Below, one piece after another: positions 41,631 to 46,562 of a DNA stretch of 46,562 nt. The notes below the pieces were generated by a model. It was not told the origin of the DNA, ran no database searches, and worked only from the letters and a program-made list of their open reading frames with translations. The stretch is from DASWJQ01 sp036397095 (GTDB lineage Bacteria > Chloroflexota > Anaerolineae > Anaerolineales > E44-bin32), in NCBI GenBank assembly GCA_036397095.1, contig DASWJQ010000142.1, positions 1 to 46,562 on the forward strand, given 5' to 3'. The position numbers and the translations under genes were made by a program. The number at the start of each line of letters is the position of its first letter. The stretch's first letter is position 1.

Positions 41631-41713
41631 CGACGCCTCCCAGCGTGCCAAACCTGGTTCTCGCCTGACTTCCTCGTCATGAATCCAGCCGGCGATTATA
41701 GCAAAGCACCCGG

Positions 41714-41742
41714 TTGGAATCAGGTTGTCCGTTGAGTACAAT
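41714..41742 (+). promoter_or_regulatory. Predicted promoter of the CBS-ACT gene
   Basis: TTGGAA (41714-41719), exactly 17 bases, TACAAT (41737-41742). Start near 41749, about 35 bases before the ATG; GGAG precedes the ATG at a suitable distance. Confidence 0.65.
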
Positions 41743-41783
41743 GATAATCAGACGGGATTTGTAGATACCTATCGGAGTAGCCA

Positions 41784-42437
41784 ATGCTTGTTGGGGAACG
41801 AATGTCGCGGCCGGTGATTAGTATCCCGCCGCAAACACGGATCCAGGAAGCCCTCAATCTCATGAAGCGCGAGAGCATTCGCCGCATGCCTGTGATCGAT
41901 CAACAGGGCCGAATGGTCGGAATCGTCTCGGAGCGCGACCTGCTGCACGCCTCGCCGTCGGACGCGACGTCCCTGAGTATCTGGGAACTAAACTACTTGC
42001 TGAGCAAGATCACGGTCGATGATCTGATGAGCCGGGAAGTCATGACGGTGACCGAGGATACACCAGTCGAAATTGCCGCCCGCGTGATGGCCGATCAGAA
42101 GATCGGCGGCATGCCGGTCGTGCGTGATGGGGAGGTCGTCGGCATGATCACCGAGACCGACCTTTTCAAGATCTTCCTTGAAATCCTCGGCGCCCGCTAT
42201 GCCGGCGTCCGCTTGACGGCGACGGTGCTCAATATCCCGGGTGAATTGGCCCATATTACGACTGCCATCCATGCAAACGGTGGCAATATCATTTCGCTCA
42301 GTACAGCACTCGGCGAAAGCACTGCCACCGGTCTGGTTACGCTCAAGGTTGAAGGCATGGGTCAGGAAGAACTCAAGGGGCTGATCGAACCGCTCGTCGA
42401 GCAGATCGTGGATATTCGTACAACGGAGGCTGCCTAG
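41784..42437 (+). CDS. Tandem CBS and ACT domain protein (AcuB-like)
   Basis: A 217-residue protein. Two CBS domains lie at about 7-60 (MSRPVISIPPQTRIQEALNL, MPVIDQQGRMVGIVSERDLL) and 78-130 (MSREVMTVTEDTPVEIAARV, MPVVRDGEVVGMITETDLFK), with an ACT-like domain at 140-210 (LTATVLNIPGELAHITTAIH, then NGGNIISLST). CBS pairs bind adenosine nucleotides and ACT domains bind small metabolites, so this looks like a stand-alone metabolic sensor. AcuB of Bacillus has the same layout and sits with the deacetylase AcuC; an HDAC-family gene occurs in this window too, but 6.5 kb away. Confidence 0.9.
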   Translation: MLVGERMSRPVISIPPQTRIQEALNLMKRESIRRMPVIDQQGRMVGIVSERDLLHASPSDATSLSIWELNYLLSKITVDDLMSREVMTVTEDTPVEIAARVMADQKIGGMPVVRDGEVVGMITETDLFKIFLEILGARYAGVRLTATVLNIPGELAHITTAIHANGGNIISLSTALGESTATGLVTLKVEGMGQEELKGLIEPLVEQIVDIRTTEAA

Positions 42438-42484
42438 CGCGTCGCCAGTTGGCGGCGGCAGGTGGCCGGGCCTGGTAGGACGGA

Positions 42485-43516
42485 ATGCTTCGCCCATCTG
42501 AGGTAAGTCGACGTGATTTCTTGGCCCTGAGCGCACTGGCGGCCAGCGGACTGGCCTTCCGGCCACCCGATCCGCCCGGCGCACAAGCGGGCCTGGGGCG
42601 CGTCACAACCGACTGGATCGGCCTTTACGCGGAACCTTCGTTCCGCGCCAGGCAACTTTCCCGGCTGACCCGCGACGAACTGATCACGCTATTAGGGCAC
42701 GTCCAGGCAGATGACGGACCGAGCCACAACCCCTTGTGGTATCAAGTCCCCGATGGCTACGCGCATTCAGGCTACCTACAGCTTGTCGGGTGGCGCCCCC
42801 AAACGCCGGTTCGGAACATGCCAGCTGACGGAGCGTTGTTTGAAGTCAGCGTCCCCTACACACGCACCTATCGGCAGCCCGACCCAGCCACGCCACCTCT
42901 CTACCGGCTTTACTACCAATCGACGGCTTGGGTCGAGGCCTGTGTCGAGGGCAGCGATGGCCGGCTCTGGTACCGGCTGGTCGACGACCTGCTGAATGTG
43001 CGCTACCACGCGCGGGCGGAGCACCTGCGGGCGATCCATCCCAAGGAACTTACGCCCATCTCGCCCGAGGTGCCCTTGGCCCATAAACGCATCGCGGTCT
43101 CCCTTGCCCGCCAGGAGCTCTTAGCCTTTGAGCGGGACCAACTCGTATTCCGGACGCGGATCTCATCGGGCATCCCCGATGAAAGACCGCGAGCCAATGG
43201 CATTCCGACGATCACGCCGGACGGCCGCTTCTATGTCGACAAGAAGATGCCGGTGCGCCATATGGGGGACGGCCATCTAACGGCCAACCTGGAAGCGTAC
43301 GAGCTTCCGGGTGTTCCCTGGGTATCCTATTTCCACTTCACCGGCGTGGCCTTTCACGGCACGTATTGGCACAACAACTTCGGCACGCCGATGAGCCATG
43401 GCTGCGTTAATATGCAGCCAGACGAGGCCAAATGGTTGTTCCGCTGGACCTTGCCTGTCGTGCGCCACGATGAGCTGTTGAAGATCGGACGCGGAACAGC
43501 CGTCGTCGTCACCTGA
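42485..43516 (+). CDS. Tat-exported L,D-transpeptidase (YkuD domain)
   Basis: A 343-residue protein. The N-terminus has a twin-arginine signal (SRRDFLALSALAASGLAF). An SH3-like region follows (about 40-180), and the YkuD domain is C-terminal with the catalytic Cys in HGTYWHNNF and TPMSHGCVNMQPDEA. Such enzymes make 3-3 cross-links in peptidoglycan or attach proteins to it; Cys and His are intact. Export by Tat rather than Sec is notable, since most YkuD proteins use Sec. Gene ends 18 bases before repeat copy 2. Confidence 0.93.
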   Translation: MLRPSEVSRRDFLALSALAASGLAFRPPDPPGAQAGLGRVTTDWIGLYAEPSFRARQLSRLTRDELITLLGHVQADDGPSHNPLWYQVPDGYAHSGYLQLVGWRPQTPVRNMPADGALFEVSVPYTRTYRQPDPATPPLYRLYYQSTAWVEACVEGSDGRLWYRLVDDLLNVRYHARAEHLRAIHPKELTPISPEVPLAHKRIAVSLARQELLAFERDQLVFRTRISSGIPDERPRANGIPTITPDGRFYVDKKMPVRHMGDGHLTANLEAYELPGVPWVSYFHFTGVAFHGTYWHNNFGTPMSHGCVNMQPDEAKWLFRWTLPVVRHDELLKIGRGTAVVVT

Positions 43517-43534
43517 TCCGGCACGGACCAGGTT

Positions 43535-43725
43535 AACCACGAAGTATCAAAGATCACAAAGTTCATAACTAGAAACACAAAGGAAAGCGTGCTCACACCT
43601 GTCAGCACTTAGCCAGCAACTCCGTGCTGGCAGTTGAAAGCTTACGACTTACAACAGAAGGCTGGCACCAGCATTCCTTTGTGTTCCCTATTTGATTCTT
43701 TGGGTCCCTTAGGGTCTTCGCGGTT
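43535..43725. repeat. Inverted-repeat element, copy 2
   Basis: About 191 bases. Left arm 43535-43588 and right arm 43671-43725 are imperfect inverted repeats of about 54 bases: both begin AACC(A/G)CGAAG and end with AACACAAAGGAA(A/T)GC. The central part holds a smaller hairpin, GCCAGCA (43612-43618) with TGCTGGC (43625-43631). The ends match copy 1 at 23534. It lies between convergent genes, ending just before the stop codon of the minus-strand gene at 43731. No coding capacity. Confidence 0.75.
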
Positions 43726-43730
43726 TCCCA

Positions 43731-45032
43731 TCAATCGTCGGGCCGTTGCCGCTTGCGCATGCGGTCAAGCAGGTTGGGCAGTTGTCCCGTCTCAGAATAG
43801 CCTGAAGCCCCACGACGCATAGCCGTGCGCGCCTCATCTTCGTCGAGTATATCGGACATGACGTAGATTTCGGCCCGGCGGGCGGTCGAACGCAGGGCCC
43901 GCAGCAACCAGTAATCCCGCTCCTGCGCCAGGGAAGCATTGACAAGGGCCACATCCGGTGTGGCGCGCTCGGCCAGCGCCATTGCCTCCTCGGGCGTCCC
44001 GGCTTCACTTACCCGGTAGCCCTGAGCCTGGATGGTCAACACCATGTGGTTGCGCAGCCGCTCGTCCTGCTCGACAACCAGCACCCGCGACAATGGGTTA
44101 AGCCCAGAGGTCAGTACGGCACGGACAGCTGAAATCACCGCTCCGGTATCCGCCTGGCGGGGCAGAAAGCCGACGGTGCCCATGCTAGTGCCGCCCTGAG
44201 GGTCGTCGACCGAGGTCAGAAAAAGCACCGGCAGGTTGCGGGTACGCCGGTCGTGCTTGAGGATGCCGGCCACTTCAAAGGCAGTTGGAGCCCGAGCCAC
44301 CAAGTCGAGCAGAATCAGGCTGGGCTGCTCCTGCCGGGCGACCGACAATACCTCTTCTCCGCTGCCGACGGTTAGCACGCGGTAGCCAGCCGTTTCCAAA
44401 TCCCCCGCCAGCGACTGGCGAACATCAGGGTCTTCCACCATAAGCAACAAGGCGTGGGCCTGGTCGCCGCCGGGGCCCAGGCGTGTTGCCACGGCCTGGC
44501 GCAGGTCCGAGACATTGGCTCCCACATCGTAGGCCGCCCAGATGGGCAGGGCCAGGCACAAGCGATAGCTGGCCGAATCGGCTTGCTCTATCCAAAAGCG
44601 CGAACCGTTATCCTCGATCAATTGACGGCACTCGGCTGATTGCCAGCTGCGCTCGCCGGCATCCGCAGCGCCCAGCTCAGCCGCCCGGGCCTCTTGGCCT
44701 TCGGCGGCAGAGAAGCCAATCGATAGGTGGACCCATGGACCACCCTCAGAGAGGACGGCCGGCAGCTGGCTCGGTTGGCCCGACAACACACCGGCCGACA
44801 ACAGGTCGGCTCGCACGTGCAGCTCGCCGTGCGCCGCCAGGACACCTGCCTCTCGAATCAAGCAAGCGACCAAGGCCGTTAATTGGCCACGGTCGCCGCT
44901 GACCGTCGGCAGGTGCGCCGGGTACTCGGCCACCGTCGCAAGTTCGGCACCCGCCAATTGCTGGCGTGCCCGACCGATCGACTCCTCGATCACTCCGGGC
45001 AAGTCGATCGGTGTACCCAATGGGTCGATCAA
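43731..45032 (-). CDS. Histidine-kinase-like ATPase remnant with two degenerate receiver domains
   Basis: A 433-residue protein. Residues 1-165 resemble a HATPase domain (TVSGDRGQLTALVACLIREA as N-box region, SRFWIEQADSASYRLCLALP at the end) without a dimerisation His box and without clear G boxes. Receiver 1 (about 190-300) keeps Glu-Asp and the phospho-acceptor region (LILLDLVAR), but the Lys is Arg (FLPRQADTG). Receiver 2 (about 310-425) has Asn in place of the acceptor Asp (VALVNASLAQ). It is probably a protein-interaction module rather than a standard phospho-relay. Start is TTG at 45032, supported by GGAGGTAGG just upstream. Divergent from the phosphatase gene. Confidence 0.72.
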   Translation of the reverse strand: MIDPLGTPIDLPGVIEESIGRARQQLAGAELATVAEYPAHLPTVSGDRGQLTALVACLIREAGVLAAHGELHVRADLLSAGVLSGQPSQLPAVLSEGGPWVHLSIGFSAAEGQEARAAELGAADAGERSWQSAECRQLIEDNGSRFWIEQADSASYRLCLALPIWAAYDVGANVSDLRQAVATRLGPGGDQAHALLLMVEDPDVRQSLAGDLETAGYRVLTVGSGEEVLSVARQEQPSLILLDLVARAPTAFEVAGILKHDRRTRNLPVLFLTSVDDPQGGTSMGTVGFLPRQADTGAVISAVRAVLTSGLNPLSRVLVVEQDERLRNHMVLTIQAQGYRVSEAGTPEEAMALAERATPDVALVNASLAQERDYWLLRALRSTARRAEIYVMSDILDEDEARTAMRRGASGYSETGQLPNLLDRMRKRQRPDD

Positions 45033-45090
45033 ACCTACCTCCTACGCTCCCGGCGCCATGCGCCGGCACCCCCCTCAGGCGATTTCACTC

Positions 45091-45113
45091 TAGCCCATAC
45101 CCTAGGTGAGCTA
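45091..45113. promoter_or_regulatory. Imperfect palindrome, possible operator
   Basis: TAGCCCA (45091-45097) and TGAGCTA (45107-45113) are inverted repeats with one mismatch around a nine-base centre, in the 138-base gap between divergent genes. A dimeric regulator could bind here, but no match to a known operator is claimed. Confidence 0.3.
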
Positions 45114-45134
45114 ACTTGCCATCGGCTTACAGAT

Positions 45135-45163
45135 TGGACAGCCGACAACCCCACCTGTAGAAT
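45135..45163 (+). promoter_or_regulatory. Predicted promoter for a likely leaderless phosphatase mRNA
   Basis: TGGACA (45135-45140), 17 bases, TAGAAT (45158-45163), with the ATG only seven bases after the -10 box. Transcription would begin at or next to the start codon. The -35 hexamer and spacing equal those of the secD promoter at 46246. Confidence 0.6.
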
Positions 45164-45170
45164 CCCCGTG

Positions 45171-45890
45171 ATGGATGTTCTGGTTGCGGTCTCCAAGGTC
45201 GCCAAGTATGCGACGTCCGAGAGTGGCGATACCCTTGAGATGGTGGAGCGCCCCGGAGGCGGCCTGTCGTTGGTACTGGCAGATGGCCAACGCAGCGGCC
45301 GCTCGGCCAAGGCCCTATCGAATGTTGTCGCCCGCAAGGCCATCAGCCTGCTCGGCGAAGGAGTGCGGGATGGGGCCGCCGCCCGGGCGGCGTCTGACTA
45401 TTTATACACCTATCGAGGCGGCAAAGTGTTGGCCACCCTCAACATCCTATCGATCGACTTGCAGACCCAGACCATGGTCGTTACTCGCAACAACCCGGCG
45501 CCGGTAGTGATTGTCGACAACGGTAACTTGAAGCTGCTGGATGATGAGTCCCCTGTCGTTGGGATCCGGCGCGGCATCCGCCCCCTCATCCATGAGATCC
45601 CCCTTTCGCTCGGACTGACCGCCGTCGTTTTCACCGATGGACTGCTGCATGCTGGCCAGCGCGCCGGCACGCCCATGGACGCAGTCGGAAGCATTCGGGC
45701 CCTGATGGCCGAAGGCCAGCCCAACCCGGAGCATTGGGTCGAGCGTCTGGTTACACAAGCAGTCGAACTCGACTTGGGCCGGCCGGTCGACGATATCAGC
45801 GTACTGGTCGCCAGCGTAGTCGCCTCGTCCGGAAGCGAGGTGCGACGACTGCATCTTCAGTTGCCGCTCGGGTTCAAGGGCCCCGGATAG
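45171..45890 (+). CDS. SpoIIE/PP2C-like serine phosphatase
   Basis: A 239-residue PP2C-type phosphatase of the SpoIIE group. LSLVLADGQRSGRSAKALSN corresponds to the first metal site (usually GDVxGHG), and FTDGLLHAG and DDISVLV to the later Asp sites. In motif one the Asp and Gly are kept but the His of the usual pattern is missing. PP2C phosphatases of this type remove phosphate from anti-sigma-antagonist proteins. Start set at 45171: the N-terminus DVLVAVSKVAKYATSESGDT is typical, and the longer open frame upstream is antisense to the neighbour. Divergent from the degenerate receiver gene, which may be its partner (inference). Confidence 0.82.
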   Translation: MDVLVAVSKVAKYATSESGDTLEMVERPGGGLSLVLADGQRSGRSAKALSNVVARKAISLLGEGVRDGAAARAASDYLYTYRGGKVLATLNILSIDLQTQTMVVTRNNPAPVVIVDNGNLKLLDDESPVVGIRRGIRPLIHEIPLSLGLTAVVFTDGLLHAGQRAGTPMDAVGSIRALMAEGQPNPEHWVERLVTQAVELDLGRPVDDISVLVASVVASSGSEVRRLHLQLPLGFKGPG

Positions 45891-45898
45891 GCCGCCGG

Positions 45899-46273
45899 AT
45901 GAAGCGCCCCCGGACGGGCGGCATTATCATTGTCGGCCCGTGCGCCTCCGGCAAGTCGAGCCTGGCCTCAGGCCTACGCCAGGCCGGTTGGCGGGCTCGC
46001 CAGATCGCGCAGGAGCATTCCTATGTTCCCAACATGTGGCAGGTGCTGAGCCAGCCGGAACTGCTCATCTTCCTGGACGCCGATTTCGAAACCTGCACCC
46101 GGCGCAAGTCCCTCGATTGGGGGCCAGCCGACTACGAGGCGCAGCAAGCCCGGCTGGCGCATGCCCGCCGGCATTGCGACTTGTATATGGCGACCGATGG
46201 GCTAACACTGGAACAGGTGCTGCAGCAGACGATTGCCTGGCTCGATGGACAGCCCGGAAGGGCGGCAGTATAA
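45899..46273 (+). CDS. Small P-loop nucleotide kinase-like protein
   Basis: A 124-residue protein with a Walker A motif (IIIVGPCASGKSSLASGLRQ), an Asp strand (LLIFLDADFETCTRRK) and an Arg/Lys-rich lid region, like a minimal adenylate-kinase or gluconate-kinase fold. It lacks the room for a full NMP-binding domain. It follows the phosphatase by eight bases and is probably co-transcribed. Its substrate is not recognisable. The TAA stop lies inside the TATAAT box of the secD promoter. Confidence 0.75.
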   Translation: MKRPRTGGIIIVGPCASGKSSLASGLRQAGWRARQIAQEHSYVPNMWQVLSQPELLIFLDADFETCTRRKSLDWGPADYEAQQARLAHARRHCDLYMATDGLTLEQVLQQTIAWLDGQPGRAAV

Positions 46274-46274
46274 T
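46246..46274 (+). promoter_or_regulatory. Predicted strong promoter of secD
   Basis: TGGACA (46246-46251), exactly 17 bases, perfect TATAAT (46269-46274). Start near 46281, so the first bases of the transcript form the hairpin at 46284-46307. The promoter lies within the end of the upstream coding region. Confidence 0.7.
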
Positions 46275-46283
46275 CTCGCTATT

Positions 46284-46317
46284 CGCCCTCCGGCGATCTG
46301 GAGGGCGGTTCGTTTTG
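46284..46317 (+). terminator. Stem-loop before secD
   Basis: CGCCCTCC (46284-46291) and GGAGGGCG (46300-46307) form an 8-bp stem with an eight-base loop, followed by GTTCGTTTTG. It can end transcription from the phosphatase/kinase genes, but it lies after the predicted secD start, where it would instead be a 5'-terminal hairpin. Confidence 0.6.
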
Positions 46318-46341
46318 TAACGGCTGGAGGCAGCAGACTGC

Positions 46342-46562
46342 ATGACCCAACGCTATAGGCCGTGGCAGATTGCCCTGATGTTCCTCGTTGTGGCCATCGC
46401 CGTCTACCTGGTCCTTCCCTCCGATCCAGGCATCCATCTGGGCCCCGTCCAACGCGAAGTCAAGGTCGTGCGCGGCCTCGATCTGCAGGGCGGCTTGCGC
46501 GTGCTCTTGGAAGCCGACCTGCCACCCGAGATCGAAGTCTCAGCCGAGCAAATGCAGTTGGC
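46342..46562 (+). CDS. secD: Protein translocase subunit SecD, N-terminal part (cut by window edge)
   Basis: The first 73 residues of SecD: a short polar start (MTQRYRPWQ), one membrane helix (IALMFLVVAIAVYLVLPSDP), then the family signature GLDLQGGLRVLLEADLP. SecD with SecF uses the proton gradient to help pull proteins through SecYEG. GGAGGC lies about 12 bases before the ATG. The remaining periplasmic domains and five helices lie beyond the window. Confidence 0.93.
   Translation, partial: MTQRYRPWQIALMFLVVAIAVYLVLPSDPGIHLGPVQREVKVVRGLDLQGGLRVLLEADLPPEIEVSAEQMQL

Noticed and set aside
43517..43730. A possible small gene between the L,D-transpeptidase and the receiver gene (43634-43822, plus)
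   Set aside because: The stretch is the inverted-repeat element and then antisense coding sequence; no ribosome site or family match.

Overview
The window is GC-rich, densely packed bacterial chromosome, most likely from a Chloroflexota (Anaerolineae-like) organism. This is inferred from gene content: a Tad pilus locus with no outer-membrane secretin, a DegS/DegU-type two-component pair, a Gld-type ABC exporter with DUF4340 protein, a K+-independent proton-pumping pyrophosphatase and a Tat-exported L,D-transpeptidase. No marker gene fixes the taxonomy. No rRNA, tRNA, CRISPR array, transposase or phage gene was seen, and apart from two small inverted-repeat elements the region looks like native chromosome.

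Layout. (1) 1-8539, minus strand: a DegU-like regulator and DegS-like kinase lie upstream of a complete Tad/Flp pilus assembly set (flp, cpaB, cpaE, cpaF, tadB, tadC), followed by a ComF-type gene cut by the window edge. (2) 8550-23560: ten large multi-membrane proteins, mostly recognisable as GT-C-type glycosyltransferases. Eight form a minus-strand string in which every junction is a 4-base ATGA or TTGA overlap, and two run divergently on the plus strand. (3) 23680-27480, minus strand: GldA-like ATPase, permease, GldG-like protein and a DUF4340 protein. A back-to-back promoter region separates this set from hppA (27672-30002, plus). (4) 30149-35249, plus: O-antigen-ligase-like protein with TPR tail, membrane sulfatase-like protein and histone-deacetylase-like hydrolase, all overlapping by ATGA. 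(5) 35335-40207, plus: a 1208-residue TPR protein with a long acidic region carrying about nineteen short Trp motifs, then ndk and a sirtuin. (6) 40212-41630, minus: rsfS, a LOG/TIGR00725-like protein and thpR. (7) 41784-46562: a CBS-ACT protein, an L,D-transpeptidase, a protein with two degenerate receiver domains divergent from a SpoIIE/PP2C-like phosphatase, a small P-loop protein, and the start of secD.

Taken together much of the window concerns the cell surface: pilus assembly, lipid-linked sugar transfer and polymer ligation, an ABC exporter of the gliding type, peptidoglycan cross-linking and protein export. The strongest candidates for undescribed biology are the acidic Trp-motif TPR scaffold, the ten-gene membrane glycosyltransferase block with its translational coupling, and the degenerate receiver/phosphatase pair. 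Two related inverted-repeat elements (23534-23681 and 43535-43725) sit at gene ends, and one of them supplies the C-terminus of one gene and the stop codon of the other.
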